64,000 nucleotides of DNA from Pleurocapsa minor HA4230-MV1 (GCA_019359095.1 JAHHHZ010000022.1:96168-160167); one strand, 5' to 3'; shown: positions 41,136-50,591, numbered from the stretch's first letter. Numbers and translations: made by a program. The notes: a model not told the origin generated them from the letters alone.

Positions 41136-42131
41136 TTAGCTAGATTTTTGCGTATTTTTGAGACCTAATTCTCGCTGCAACAGTTTAATTGACTTTTCGC
41201 TAATATAGCTGTCGACGCTAATCACATCAGGAATTCGGATCAGATCCTCGCGCATTGCCATAATTTCGGCTTTAACCTGATCATAGCTGGTATAGCCCGC
41301 GATCACAGTATGAGCAGCACGAATTACTGCTCGTAAGCGATCGCGATCGCTCAAAGAAGAGGTTAATACTAATAGATCATCTCCTCTTTGGCTGTTGACA
41401 ATACTCGAAGCAACGCTTAAAGTTCCTTCACTCAAACTCACAATCCCTAAACAGGCTTGAGGCGGTAGCCTTTTGATGATTTCGAGTTCTTTATTGTAAT
41501 CATAGATATCAATCGGAATTACGCGAAAAGAGTTAGGTGGAACAATTGCCAGTACTTCTTTAATAAAATAGCGGTTAGTGATTAATGTACCAAAGTTAAT
41601 TTTTTCGAGGATTTTTTTAGGCAGCTGTTCTAATTCAATTAATTCAATTTCAATGCCTAAAGTAGTTTGTAATTCTTGTTGAATAATTTCACCTGCGGCA
41701 AGATCTCGATGAGGTACGGTTACCACCACGCGATCGCAGCAGCTAATCCGCCAGTCAATTTCTTCAAAAAATAGCTCCTTAACCTGATCTATGGTGCAGC
41801 CTAGTTCTAAAACCCGATCTACCCCTTCTTTAATTGCTCTAATTGAGGCAGCAACGGGGGAATCTGATTCATTAGCTTTATTGTCGCGTTCATGCAGCTT
41901 AACGTAAATTCCTGAGCCAGCGATGGATTCGACTAAGCCGTTTTCTTCTAGCTGCTGGTAAACTTTACTAATCGTATTGCGATGTAAGCCTGTAATCATC
42001 GCTAACTGTCGGGTACTGGGTAAGCGATGAGCAGGAGGATATTGTCCAGAAGCGATCGCAAACTGAATTTGAGCAAACAGTTGTTTGGAAGCGGGAACTT
42101 CACTATCTGACTGGATTTGAAAGTTTAGCAT
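41136..42131 (-). CDS. GntR-family transcriptional regulator
   Basis: A 331-residue one-component regulator. Residues about 8-75 are a GntR winged helix ('QIQFAIASGQYPPAHRLPST' and 'RQLAMITGLHRNTISKVYQQ'). The C-terminal ~230 residues are not the aminotransferase domain of MocR types and not an obvious FCD or UTRA domain. They look like a Rossmann-type ligand or effector region, so the signal is unknown. It is co-transcribed with the LRAT-like gene. A dyad at 42140-42165 directly upstream may be its own operator. Confidence 0.82.
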   Translation of the reverse strand: MLNFQIQSDSEVPASKQLFAQIQFAIASGQYPPAHRLPSTRQLAMITGLHRNTISKVYQQLEENGLVESIAGSGIYVKLHERDNKANESDSPVAASIRAIKEGVDRVLELGCTIDQVKELFFEEIDWRISCCDRVVVTVPHRDLAAGEIIQQELQTTLGIEIELIELEQLPKKILEKINFGTLITNRYFIKEVLAIVPPNSFRVIPIDIYDYNKELEIIKRLPPQACLGIVSLSEGTLSVASSIVNSQRGDDLLVLTSSLSDRDRLRAVIRAAHTVIAGYTSYDQVKAEIMAMREDLIRIPDVISVDSYISEKSIKLLQRELGLKNTQKSS

Positions 42132-42139
42132 AAAATTCA

Positions 42140-42165
42140 GCGCACGAAAGGAGTTTTATGTGCGC
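42140..42165. promoter_or_regulatory. candidate GntR operator (GCGCAC-N14-GTGCGC)
   Basis: A perfect 6-bp inverted repeat lies 9-34 bp upstream of the GntR start codon, in the 219-bp gap shared with the divergent PhoD-like gene. Autoregulation is inference. Confidence 0.4.
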
Positions 42166-42350
42166 CATTGTAGGGGTAAATTCAATTTTTTTCTCTAAAT
42201 AGTTAAAAATATTTTAGTTAAAAACATCTTGGTTAAGATAATTATCTTCCCCGAAACTGGACAAAACCCCAAAAATACAACATCTAAGACAATCTGCTAC
42301 GATCACATTTAAAGCAGTTCATCTAATAATCTAGTTAGTGTCTTTTTCTC

Positions 42351-44630
42351 TTGGCTAAAATTATTCCAGCTATTCAAGTTTTACCAAAATTAGAGCAGCT
42401 TCCGCTGATTATTACGGGCCCAATTTTGCGTCACGTTCAAACTGATGCGGTTACTGTTTGGTTAGCGTTAACCAAGCCTGATACAGTCACTCTAAGAGTA
42501 TTTGAAACAGAGTCAGGCAATGGGTCTAAATTAGCCAAGCCGATTTTGCAGAGTCAGCATCAGACGATCGCTTTAGGCAAAAATCTACACGTTTTAGCGA
42601 TTACCGCATTACCAATAGCAGATGTTGTACTTACTCCAGGTCAAGTGTATGCTTACGATCTGTATTTTCAGTCAGCAGAGCTTAATTTAGACCAAGCTAT
42701 TAATAGTGGACAAGAAAACTGGAGAATTAGTTATTTTGCCCATCAATTGCCCACCTTTTCTCTACCACCCCAAGATCTAAATGACTTACGCATTGTTCAT
42801 GGTTCTTGTCGTAAACCTCATGGCGGAGGAAGAGACACTTTGTCTTGCTTAGATAATTTAATTCAAGATGCTGCCACCCTCGCCAATCAAAGACCACATC
42901 AGCTTTTTATGACAGGGGATCAGATTTATGGTGATGATGTTGCCGATCCCATGCTGTGGTTATGTCAGGGTATCAGTCAGTTATTATTGGGTTGGTCAGA
43001 AGAACTACCTCTGGAGTGCGGCAGTATTTTAAATCATGAGTTACCCCCAGGACAAAGAACAGAAATAGCTCGGATTGAAGCGGGAATGACGGCAATGTTA
43101 GGAGGGAAAGAAGACAAGGCTAAAAGCCATTTATTCAGCTTTGGCGAATATGCTGCTGCCTATTTAATCGCCTGGTCGCCTGTTTTAATCCCTAAAAGCA
43201 TTCCTAATGGCACAAATCTGGGTTTGAGCCGTAAACAGCTAAAAGTCTGGCAAAGTGAAATTGCAGCGATGACCAGCTTTTTTCAAGGTCTAGATATGGT
43301 GCGCCGAGCTTTGGCGAATATTTCTGTTTATACTATCTGTGACGACCATGATATTAGTGATGATTGGTATCTCAATCGGGAATGGTGCGATCGCGTTTTA
43401 GGCAAACCTTTGGGCAAAAGAACAGTCCAAAATGGTCTATTAAGCTACGCTATCTTTCAAGCCTGGGGCAATACACCCTATCACTTTTCCCCTGGAAGCG
43501 AAGGAGCTAAATTACTTCAGCTTGCTAGTCAATGGCTGGGATCACAGGGGCAAGATTTACAGGCGAAAGCAAAATGCGATCGCTATTTGGGCATTCCTAA
43601 CAACGATCCTCGTACCAAGCTACCTCAATATCAATCAGACCAAGATGTCTTAGTTTTGGCCAGGGAGCCAGAGGCGATTCCTTGGCACTATACAGTTACG
43701 GGAGCAAGCCACGAAGTTATTGTGCTGGATACTCGTACCTGGCGCGGTTATCCCATCGCCAAATCGAACATAGCAAAATCTAAGCTTGAGCCACCGATGT
43801 TGCTGTCACCCTTTGCTTTTAAACAACAGCTACAGCAGCCGTTAAGCAATAAACCAAAGCACATTGAAGCAACTGTAGTCGTATTGCCCACTAATCTAGT
43901 TGCGTTAGGGATCATCGATCGCATTCAGCAATTTGAACTGAGTCGCGATCGCGTATTTAGTAATGATGTGGGGGACTCGTGGAATTTTCATGATACAGCC
44001 TTTATTACCCTGCTGTTGAATCTTTGTCAAAAACGCGATCGCGTGATTATTCTCTCAGGAGACATTCACTACAGTTGTGCGGTGCGCATCGTTCACCAGA
44101 ATCATCAGACTCAGTCAACCTCAATTATTGTTCAGCTAACTTCTAGCGCGATTAAAAACTCAGAACTAGCCACACGGGTCATCCATACTAGGTTAAAATC
44201 ACTTTTACCCGAACCGACACAACATTGGTTGGGTTGGAGTAATCTTAAGCAAATCAAGTTACCTAGACTAAAGTGGTGGGGTAAGCAGTCACAGCAAAAT
44301 GCTAATCCAGATTGGCAATACCGAATTGAGTGGATTAAACGACAGCCTACTCAAGCTATGCCTTGGCGAGAACGAGGAATTACTAAATCTCCAGCGAATC
44401 TAAGACAGCGAATCTGGGACAGCATAGTAACATTGCTCTGGCGTAATCCTTGGCTACAAGAAGGGAAGGAAGTTGTGGGCAGAAATAACCTGAGTTTAGT
44501 TAGATTTAATTGGTCGGGAACTAAGCAAGTAATTCAAGATACCTATTGGCATCCCCCTTGGCAAGAAACAGCAACGGTAAAAAGTAGCTATGAAGTTCCC
44601 TTAGACGATCGCATCAAGCGTCAGGTCTAA
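42351..44630 (+). CDS. PhoD-like metallophosphatase
   Basis: A 759-residue protein with the PhoD-like phosphatase core: 'DLRIVHGSCRKPHGGGRDTL', the metal-binding 'FMTGDQIYGDDVADP', 'YTICDDHDISDDWYLN' and 'RVIILSGDIHYSCAVRI'. An N-terminal Ig-like domain (about 1-125) precedes it. There is no signal peptide, unlike secreted PhoD, so it is likely cytoplasmic. An in-frame stop lies 15 bp upstream and no ATG or GTG is available, so the TTG at 42351 is the start. Phosphodiester or phosphomonoester substrate is unknown. Confidence 0.85.
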   Translation: MAKIIPAIQVLPKLEQLPLIITGPILRHVQTDAVTVWLALTKPDTVTLRVFETESGNGSKLAKPILQSQHQTIALGKNLHVLAITALPIADVVLTPGQVYAYDLYFQSAELNLDQAINSGQENWRISYFAHQLPTFSLPPQDLNDLRIVHGSCRKPHGGGRDTLSCLDNLIQDAATLANQRPHQLFMTGDQIYGDDVADPMLWLCQGISQLLLGWSEELPLECGSILNHELPPGQRTEIARIEAGMTAMLGGKEDKAKSHLFSFGEYAAAYLIAWSPVLIPKSIPNGTNLGLSRKQLKVWQSEIAAMTSFFQGLDMVRRALANISVYTICDDHDISDDWYLNREWCDRVLGKPLGKRTVQNGLLSYAIFQAWGNTPYHFSPGSEGAKLLQLASQWLGSQGQDLQAKAKCDRYLGIPNNDPRTKLPQYQSDQDVLVLAREPEAIPWHYTVTGASHEVIVLDTRTWRGYPIAKSNIAKSKLEPPMLLSPFAFKQQLQQPLSNKPKHIEATVVVLPTNLVALGIIDRIQQFELSRDRVFSNDVGDSWNFHDTAFITLLLNLCQKRDRVIILSGDIHYSCAVRIVHQNHQTQSTSIIVQLTSSAIKNSELATRVIHTRLKSLLPEPTQHWLGWSNLKQIKLPRLKWWGKQSQQNANPDWQYRIEWIKRQPTQAMPWRERGITKSPANLRQRIWDSIVTLLWRNPWLQEGKEVVGRNNLSLVRFNWSGTKQVIQDTYWHPPWQETATVKSSYEVPLDDRIKRQV

Positions 44631-44697
44631 CCTGAAGATAACTCTAAGTTTAGACAAATAGAAAGACATTAAAATTGAGCTTAACAATCAAAAAACT

Positions 44698-45579
44698 ATG
44701 ACGGCGATCGCAATTACTGAACCAAAAACCTGGAACTGGCACGGACATAAAATTACCTATCAGCAAGCTGGAAATAGCGGGACAGCAGTAGTTCTAGTGC
44801 ATGGTTTTGGTGCATCTTGGGGACACTGGCGTAAAAACTTACCTGTCTTGGGTGAATCTTGTCGTTGTTATGCGATCGATCTAATTGGCTTTGGGGGTTC
44901 GGCAAAACCCCAGCCAGGAATCGTGGACTATACCTTTGAAACTTGGGGACAACAACTAGCAGATTTTTGTCGTGAGGTGGTAGGTGGCCCTGCTTTTCTA
45001 ATTGGTAATTCCATTGGCTGTATTGTCGTGATGCAAACAGCGGTAGATTATCCAGAATTAGCTTTAGGAGTAGCTGCGATCAACTGTTCGATTAGATTAC
45101 TCCACGATCGTAAACGAGTTACCTTACCCTGGTATCGTAACTATGGTTCGATGGTGATGCAGCAGGTATTGGGCAATAAACAAATTGGGGGCTTCTTTTT
45201 CCAACAGATAGCCAAACCCAAAGTTGTCCGCAAAATCTTACTCCAGGCATATCGTCGCCCCGAAGCAGTCAGCGATGAACTGATCGATCTGCTGATGAAG
45301 CCATCTCAAGATCCTGGTGCAGCAGATGTCTTTCTCGCATTTACCCGCTATTCTCAAGGGCCTTTGCCAGAAGATTTACTTCCTCGTCTTACTTGTCCCA
45401 CGGTATTACTCTGGGGAACAGAAGATCCTTGGGAACCTGTAGCGATGGGAAGAGAACTAGCTACAATACCTACTGTCGAGCAGTTTATTCCTCTGGAAGG
45501 ATTAGGTCACTGTCCCCAAGATGAAGCCCCAGAAATCGTTAACCCGATCTTGTTGGACTGGATCGAACAACATCAATAA
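44698..45579 (+). CDS. alpha/beta hydrolase
   Basis: A 293-residue alpha/beta-hydrolase. The oxyanion motif 'LVHGFGASWGHWRKNL', the nucleophile elbow 'GNSIGC' and the catalytic His in 'LEGLGHCPQDEAPEIV' are present, with the acid in 'LWGTEDPWEP'. It belongs to the large cyanobacterial and chloroplast group of small hydrolases, some of which act on pigments or lipids. The substrate cannot be named. It lies 67 bp after the PhoD-like gene. Confidence 0.9.
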   Translation: MTAIAITEPKTWNWHGHKITYQQAGNSGTAVVLVHGFGASWGHWRKNLPVLGESCRCYAIDLIGFGGSAKPQPGIVDYTFETWGQQLADFCREVVGGPAFLIGNSIGCIVVMQTAVDYPELALGVAAINCSIRLLHDRKRVTLPWYRNYGSMVMQQVLGNKQIGGFFFQQIAKPKVVRKILLQAYRRPEAVSDELIDLLMKPSQDPGAADVFLAFTRYSQGPLPEDLLPRLTCPTVLLWGTEDPWEPVAMGRELATIPTVEQFIPLEGLGHCPQDEAPEIVNPILLDWIEQHQ

Positions 45580-45654
45580 ACTTTTTTCAACCTGAGAGCA
45601 AACCTTTCATACCATTTCTCCTTGAGGCTGCACTTAAATATTCTAAGTTTAAAT

Positions 45655-45742
45655 CTCGCGCCCTAAAGGATATGCGAAGCGGTATGCTTTAGCACTAGCT
45701 TCGCGTCGCAAAGACGTTTATCCCGCTTAGTTTGGGGCAAAG
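45655..45742. repeat. dispersed repeat family A, copy 2 (reverse)
   Basis: The reverse complement of 7199-7294, identical over nearly all of its length but with one TCTTTGCG unit fewer. It lies between the hydrolase gene and the RES-Xre operon. Confidence 0.85.
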
Positions 45743-45799
45743 GCGCAAAGGGGTTAAATTTAATTTAGTGCATTGTTATAGAGAATTAGTATCAGTCAT

Positions 45800-45849
45800 T
45801 TGTCGTAATTTTCAAGACAATTGACATATGATGATAGATATCATTAATT
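45800..45849 (+). promoter_or_regulatory. promoter/operator region of the RES-Xre toxin-antitoxin pair
   Basis: A dyad TTGTC...GACAA (45800-45804, 45816-45820) abuts a -35-like TTGACA (45821-45826). A perfect palindrome ATGATA-GA-TATCAT (45831-45844) sits between it and a weak -10-like TTAATT 17 bp on. An operator over the promoter spacer is typical of self-repressing toxin-antitoxin operons. Confidence 0.5.
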
Positions 45850-45859
45850 GGTGAAGTCT

Positions 45860-46279
45860 ATGGTCTATCAAGTTATCGGTAAAGTTTTAAACTTAGATTC
45901 CGAACCAACATCACTACAAGATCTAAGAGAAATAACTCATCAAGGTTTACCCAAGATGGCTGTTGAGCAAATTAAAAACCGATTAGGTCTTTCTACTGAA
46001 GAGTTAGCTAAGTATCTTCATCTGTCACCACGAACTCTACAACGTTATGATGATGCCAAGATTTTATCTGCTGATTCATCGGATCGCTTAATTCAGATTG
46101 CTAAAGTTTACGCCAAAGCTCTAGAAGTGTTTGAAGACGAATTTCTCGCAACTACTTGGCTCAAGTCTCCTAGTATAGCTTTAGGCAATCAAACACCCAG
46201 AGAACATTTGGATAGTTTTAGTGGGATAGAAATTGTCCTAAATGAATTAAATCGGATCGAATACGGAGTATATGCTTAG
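45860..46279 (+). CDS. Xre/MbcA/ParS-type antitoxin of a RES-Xre pair
   Basis: About 139 residues from the ATG at 45860 (a GTG at 45848 would add four). The helix-turn-helix part 'RLGLSTEELAKYLHLSPRTL' is followed by the C-terminal DUF2384 toxin-binding domain ('IGIEIVLNELNRIEYGVYA'-like end). It neutralises the RES toxin encoded 3 bp downstream and should repress the operon. It is complete and intact. Confidence 0.92.
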   Translation: MVYQVIGKVLNLDSEPTSLQDLREITHQGLPKMAVEQIKNRLGLSTEELAKYLHLSPRTLQRYDDAKILSADSSDRLIQIAKVYAKALEVFEDEFLATTWLKSPSIALGNQTPREHLDSFSGIEIVLNELNRIEYGVYA

Positions 46280-46282
46280 TTA

Positions 46283-46747
46283 ATGTTGCTTCATCGGATT
46301 GCTAAGTCAAAATACATCCGTGACTTATCTGGAGAAGGAGCAAGACGTTCAGGAGGACGCTGGAACTATCAGGGAATTCCTGTTATTTATACCTCCGACT
46401 CCGCTGCATTAGCCACTTTAGAAATGCTGGTTCATCTTCAACTTAATCTCATACCGTTAAACTTGTCTAGCATTACGCTAAATCTACCTGACAACTTGCC
46501 GATAACCAAGCTTAATCCTCAAGATTTACCTGTTGATTGGCATTATTATCCTGCACCTATAACTTGGGTAAAGATCGCAAATCGCTGGATTGAAAAGCAG
46601 GAGTCAGTTGCCTTGTCTGTCCCATCTTCAATTTTGCCAGAGAGCGAAGATCGAAACTACATTTTAAATCTGCGTCATCAAGATTTTAATTTTATTACCA
46701 TTGTTCGCGTTAGTCCTTATACCTACGATCCTCGATTGAGATCATAA
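46283..46747 (+). CDS. RES-domain toxin
   Basis: A 154-residue RES toxin. Toxins of this family (for example MbcT) degrade NAD+. Key residues are visible in 'EGARRSGGRWNYQGIPVIYT' (Arg, Gly, Tyr), 'ALATLEMLVHL' (Glu) and the Ser near 'LSVPSSILPESEDRNYILN'. It starts 3 bp after the antitoxin stop and is intact, so the pair is likely active. Confidence 0.92.
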   Translation: MLLHRIAKSKYIRDLSGEGARRSGGRWNYQGIPVIYTSDSAALATLEMLVHLQLNLIPLNLSSITLNLPDNLPITKLNPQDLPVDWHYYPAPITWVKIANRWIEKQESVALSVPSSILPESEDRNYILNLRHQDFNFITIVRVSPYTYDPRLRS

Positions 46748-46783
46748 AAAAAGTCTCCAGTTTTAGGATCAAATCATCAAATA

Positions 46784-47776
46784 CTAGTTAGCACTACCCA
46801 TAACTGCCTCATGGTCAGCTGATGCTCGATCTAAAGTTACATTTGCTCTCGTAGCACGGAACATACCGAAACGACATAAACCAGCACCAAAAGCCAACCG
46901 CATTAATAGCAAAGTAGGAACTTCTCGCAAAGATTTAATTAACCCTGAAAAGCCGAATAAAATCAGTCCTTTGGGTTTAACAATACCCTGCCAGATCGAA
47001 TCGATCCAGGAAGGAAGAGTCTCTTGTGTCCAATCATCGGTAATCACCTCTCCCTCAACTAAGCCTGTCTCTGCCAACAGTTCAGAAAAACCTTCAATAC
47101 TAGAAAAGGCTGGATGCGACCACTGATCTAATAGCTGCTTCATGACGGGTTTCTCCCAGAAATTAAGCGGAATTTGGCGATCGTCCCGTTGGTTCCAGTC
47201 CGCAACGACTAAGATTCCTCCTGGCTTCAATACGCGCAATAATTCTCTGGCAAAAACCGCTTTATCGGGCATATGAGGGCCAGCTTCCACTGACCATACC
47301 ACATCAAAACTAGCATCAGGGAAAGAAAGAGCCATAGCATCATCTACCTGAAACTGAACCTTAACTCCTTTGGGGGTTAATTCTTGGGCGCGTTTAACCT
47401 GCTGAGGACTAATCGTAACTCCCGTCACGTCAAAGTTGTAGTCCTTTGCCAAAATACGACTACTGCCACCAATACCGCAACCAACATCTAATAAACTTGT
47501 GCCAGCAGGCAGATTTGCTAAACCACCCCAGCGCACCATTTCATGGACAAAATCATATTTTGCTTGGTTAAAGTCTGTAGACTTTGGTGGTGAACCATAA
47601 TGCCCCAAGTGGATATGTTCACCCCAGTAAAATTCTAAAATGCCGTCTTCTGTCCACTCATCGTAAGAATTGGCGACCGAATCAGCGGATTCATAGTTAC
47701 GAGGGGTCAGTAGATAGATGGCAATACCCACTACTAAAGCAAGACCGAACAAACCAAGAAGGTAATATAAGCTCAT
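46784..47776 (-). CDS. MPBQ/MSBQ methyltransferase (Sll0418-like)
   Basis: A 330-residue SAM-dependent methyltransferase close to Synechocystis Sll0418, which methylates 2-methyl-6-phytyl- and -solanyl-benzoquinol in tocopherol and plastoquinone synthesis. An N-terminal membrane anchor (LLGLFGLALVVGIAIYLL), the motif I 'SLLDVGCGIGGSSRILAKDY', 'VWSVEAGPHMPDKAVFAREL' and 'WNQRDDRQIPLNFWEKPVMK' are all present. It is divergent from the NAD(P)-binding protein gene by 167 bp. Confidence 0.92.
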   Translation of the reverse strand: MSLYYLLGLFGLALVVGIAIYLLTPRNYESADSVANSYDEWTEDGILEFYWGEHIHLGHYGSPPKSTDFNQAKYDFVHEMVRWGGLANLPAGTSLLDVGCGIGGSSRILAKDYNFDVTGVTISPQQVKRAQELTPKGVKVQFQVDDAMALSFPDASFDVVWSVEAGPHMPDKAVFARELLRVLKPGGILVVADWNQRDDRQIPLNFWEKPVMKQLLDQWSHPAFSSIEGFSELLAETGLVEGEVITDDWTQETLPSWIDSIWQGIVKPKGLILFGFSGLIKSLREVPTLLLMRLAFGAGLCRFGMFRATRANVTLDRASADHEAVMGSAN

Positions 47777-47943
47777 TAAAATGAATATTTAATATATTGT
47801 TACAAGTTTTCAATATAGCAATATTTGACGATCCTGAAACGAAGTGAAAGTCGAAAATATTCTTCCAGGCTGAAGCATATTTCCTAATTATTGATAACAA
47901 TGTAGATGAAGTAAGTAGATGACGCAAAAATAAGAGGAGCAAG

Positions 47944-48699
47944 ATGGTATCTAAGACAGACAAGATTTTAGTCGCTGGTGCTACTGGTGGAGTGGGACAA
48001 TTAGTAGTTGCCAAGCTGCTAGCTAAAGATCTCAGTGTTCGAGCCTTAACTAGAACGAGATCGAAAGCAGAATCGATGTTCGATCAAAAAGTTGAGATAG
48101 CGCTAGGGGATATTCGTCATGCTAGTACTCTCGCCAGTGTTACCAATGGCATCAGCTACATTATCTGCTGTACAGGAACAACTGCTTTTCCTTCCCTGAG
48201 ATGGGATTTTGCTAATCTGTTTCAACCTGCCAATAGTCCCCAAGCGGTAGACGGAGAAGGCGTTAAAAACTTAGTCGCTGCTGCACCTCAAGATTTAAAA
48301 CGGTTTGTGTTTGTCTCTTCCTGTGGCGTATTGCGTAAAGATGAGTTTCCTTATAATATTCTCAATGCCTTCGGTGTCTTGGATGCCAAACTAATGGGGG
48401 AAAAAGCGATCGCCGCTTCGGGTTTACCCTATACGATTATCCGCCCTGCTCGACTAATTGACGGCCCTTATACTTCCTATGACCTGAATACTTTATTACG
48501 AGCCAAAACCGACGGACAAAAAGCCGTGAAAATTGCTTCAGGCGATCGCCTAAATGGTGAAACTAGTCGGATTGATGTGGCTAATGCTTGTGTTGAAGCT
48601 TTGTTTAACGACACCACCATTAATCGGGATTTTTCAATCATCAATTCAGGAGATAGAGTTAACACAACTGAATGGTCTGAGCTTTTTGCCTCACTGTAA
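47944..48699 (+). CDS. NAD(P)-binding SDR/NmrA-type protein
   Basis: A 251-residue atypical short-chain dehydrogenase/NmrA-like protein with 'ILVAGATGGVGQLVVAKLLA' (NADP-binding GxxGxxG), 'RFVFVSSCGV' and 'ASGLPYTIIRPARLIDGP'. It resembles cyanobacterial and chloroplast proteins in the Ycf39/At5g02240 group. The substrate is unknown. The GAGGAG ribosome-binding site is clear. Confidence 0.88.
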   Translation: MVSKTDKILVAGATGGVGQLVVAKLLAKDLSVRALTRTRSKAESMFDQKVEIALGDIRHASTLASVTNGISYIICCTGTTAFPSLRWDFANLFQPANSPQAVDGEGVKNLVAAAPQDLKRFVFVSSCGVLRKDEFPYNILNAFGVLDAKLMGEKAIAASGLPYTIIRPARLIDGPYTSYDLNTLLRAKTDGQKAVKIASGDRLNGETSRIDVANACVEALFNDTTINRDFSIINSGDRVNTTEWSELFASL

Positions 48700-48817
48700 A
48701 CTGACTAAGCTGTTATTTAATTTACTGGCTTATCTCTTTTGATAGATTGACTCGGAAAAATATTTGAGTATGATGCTTAATAATTACGAATGCAAAATAC
48801 TCTAGATAAAAATAATA

Positions 48818-48988
48818 ATGAATAACAAAGATCAATCCAAAGAAATAGCTGAAAATTACGGAATCAAAGCTAAAGAGGCTATGGATAAGGTTACCGATGA
48901 TCAGCCAGAAGAAGTAAAAGAAAGAGTTGATAAAGTTCAAAATGCATTTGACAAGACCATTGATTCTGCTAAAGATGCAGTTAGTTAA
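48818..48988 (+). CDS. small hydrophilic helical protein (CsbD/LEA-like)
   Basis: A 56-residue very charged protein (NNKDQSKEIAENYGIKAKEA, then alternating Lys and Asp/Glu to 'DKTIDSAKDAVS'). It is predicted to be all helical, without a hydrophobic segment, like small stress proteins of the CsbD or LEA kind. Similarity to a named family is not certain and no good ribosome-binding site is seen. It follows the SDR-type gene by 118 bp. Confidence 0.55.
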   Translation: MNNKDQSKEIAENYGIKAKEAMDKVTDDQPEEVKERVDKVQNAFDKTIDSAKDAVS

Positions 48989-49119
48989 TTACTGATTACT
49001 AGGAAATTAATCCACTTTATACTATAGCTAGAGAGCGTAGTTACTAACACTCTGTCTAGCTAGTTTTTGCTTATGTATTTTATTAATAGACATCTGCAAA
49101 GACATTTACAAATCGCCAC

Positions 49120-50010
49120 TCACTGTTTGGGATCTAAGGCATCCCTGAGTCCATCGCCAATATAGTTAATACTTAGCACGGTTAAAAAAATAGCCATGCC
49201 AGGAAAAATAGCCATGTATGATGCAGATTCGAGGTAGTCTTGGGCATCAAACAGCATTCGTCCCCAAGTGGGTACATCGGGGGGAAAACCTAAGCCCAGA
49301 AAACTCAGGGTAGACTCGGTAATAATGGCGTTACCTACTGATAAAGTAGCAGCAACAATAATTACGCTTAAGACATTAGGGAAAAGATGAATCCAAATTA
49401 GTCTAACTGGTTTGGCGCCGATCGCTCTAGCCGCGCTGACAAATTCCAGCTCTCTCAGTTTCAAGAAATTTGCTCTAACCAACCTGGCTACCGACATCCA
49501 ATTTAAACCACCAATCAGCAGCACAATTAAGATAAATACACCCAATTCTGCTCCTGCCAGCTTTTTCATCGGCTCACGGAATAAATACACGATCAGCAGC
49601 AGCAAAGGCAATTGAGGTAAGGCTAGAAACAAGTCGGTAATGCGCATCAAGATCCCGTCGATCGCCCCACCATAAAAGCCAGCGATCGCCCCGATTAATG
49701 TGCCTAAAAATATCGCCACCACCATTGAAGCCACGCCAACGATTAAAGAAACTCTTCCTCCCTGCAAGATTCGAGCTAATTGATCCTGTCCCAAAGAATC
49801 AGTCCCAAAAGGATGTTCCCAGCTAGGAGGTGTCGCAGCTGCCAAAAAGTCGATCTTATCGATGGGGGTTGTATAGAACCAAGGGGCAAAAACTACGGCT
49901 AAAGCAATAATTGATACTACAATTAAGCCAAATACCGCCGAGCGATCGCGCTTAAACTTGCGCCAACTATCTAGCCAGAGATTGCTCTCAAATTGTTTAA
50001 CCGCAGTCAT
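49120..50010 (-). CDS. DppC/OppC-type peptide ABC transporter permease
   Basis: A 296-residue permease of the dipeptide/oligopeptide/nickel type. The N-terminal DppC leader segment 'LWLDSWRKFKRDRSAVFGLI' is followed by six membrane segments, with the coupling loop 'EFVSAARAIGAKPVRLIWIH'. It should pair with the DppB-type protein encoded at 50629-51585, but a toxin-antitoxin cassette lies between the two. No ATPase or binding protein is in the window, so the substrate is open. Confidence 0.9.
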   Translation of the reverse strand: MTAVKQFESNLWLDSWRKFKRDRSAVFGLIVVSIIALAVVFAPWFYTTPIDKIDFLAAATPPSWEHPFGTDSLGQDQLARILQGGRVSLIVGVASMVVAIFLGTLIGAIAGFYGGAIDGILMRITDLFLALPQLPLLLLIVYLFREPMKKLAGAELGVFILIVLLIGGLNWMSVARLVRANFLKLRELEFVSAARAIGAKPVRLIWIHLFPNVLSVIIVAATLSVGNAIITESTLSFLGLGFPPDVPTWGRMLFDAQDYLESASYMAIFPGMAIFLTVLSINYIGDGLRDALDPKQ

Positions 50011-50044
50011 AAGTCAGGTCAAATAAGTTAGTGATAACTAGTTT

Positions 50045-50299
50045 TTAGTAATGAAATCTGCACTGGGCAATCAAAATTGAATTTGATTCAACTGCATACA
50101 CCAGTCTATGCTCTTTAGTAATTCTTCTAGACCAAAATCCTGACCAATCGTATTTGAGCGGTTCAGGATCGCCAATCCCGTCATAGGGAGTTCTTTGAAT
50201 GTCCCTGATTAATTTATTAATTCGCTTAAGTATTTTTTTGTCTGTCTCTATCCAATACTGATAATCCTCCCAAGCTTGTCGATCGAATATTAGTTTCAT
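50045..50299 (-). CDS. yoeB: YoeB toxin
   Basis: An 84-residue YoeB/Txe toxin, a ribosome-dependent mRNA endonuclease. It has the exact length of Escherichia coli YoeB and ends in His-Tyr, as do active homologues. 'EPLKYDWSGFWSRRITKEHR' contains the conserved Glu and Arg. Its start overlaps the antitoxin gene by 4 bp. It looks intact. Confidence 0.93.
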   Translation of the reverse strand: MKLIFDRQAWEDYQYWIETDKKILKRINKLIRDIQRTPYDGIGDPEPLKYDWSGFWSRRITKEHRLVYAVESNSILIAQCRFHY

Positions 50300-50571
50300 T
50301 TTGGTGAGGAATCCTCAGCCTCTTCAACTAGCTCCCTTTCTACACCTTTTCCTTCACGGAGATTAGCGATCGCTTTGTTTAACCGATTGGTATTATTTTG
50401 ACTAGATAGCAAATGGAAAGTAGCTTCATAAGCTTTGAAATCATCTAAACTCATTACTACTACCGAAGGTGCATTTTGTCTGGTAACTAACAAAGGTGTC
50501 CGAGCTGCTTCAATTTGATTAAGATGAGTCGCTAAGTTTTGTCTAAAGTCTGTATAGGTTACTGCATCCAT
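50296..50571 (-). CDS. yefM: YefM antitoxin
   Basis: A 91-residue Phd/YefM antitoxin, starting 'MDAVTYTDFRQNLATHLNQI' with 'VVVMSLDDFKAYEATFHLL' and an acidic disordered C-terminus that binds the toxin. It is first in the operon, overlapping yoeB by 4 bp. The operator upstream carries YefM-type TGTACA sites. Confidence 0.93.
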   Translation of the reverse strand: MDAVTYTDFRQNLATHLNQIEAARTPLLVTRQNAPSVVVMSLDDFKAYEATFHLLSSQNNTNRLNKAIANLREGKGVERELVEEAEDSSPK

Positions 50572-50591
50572 AATTGATTTTTATCAATATA

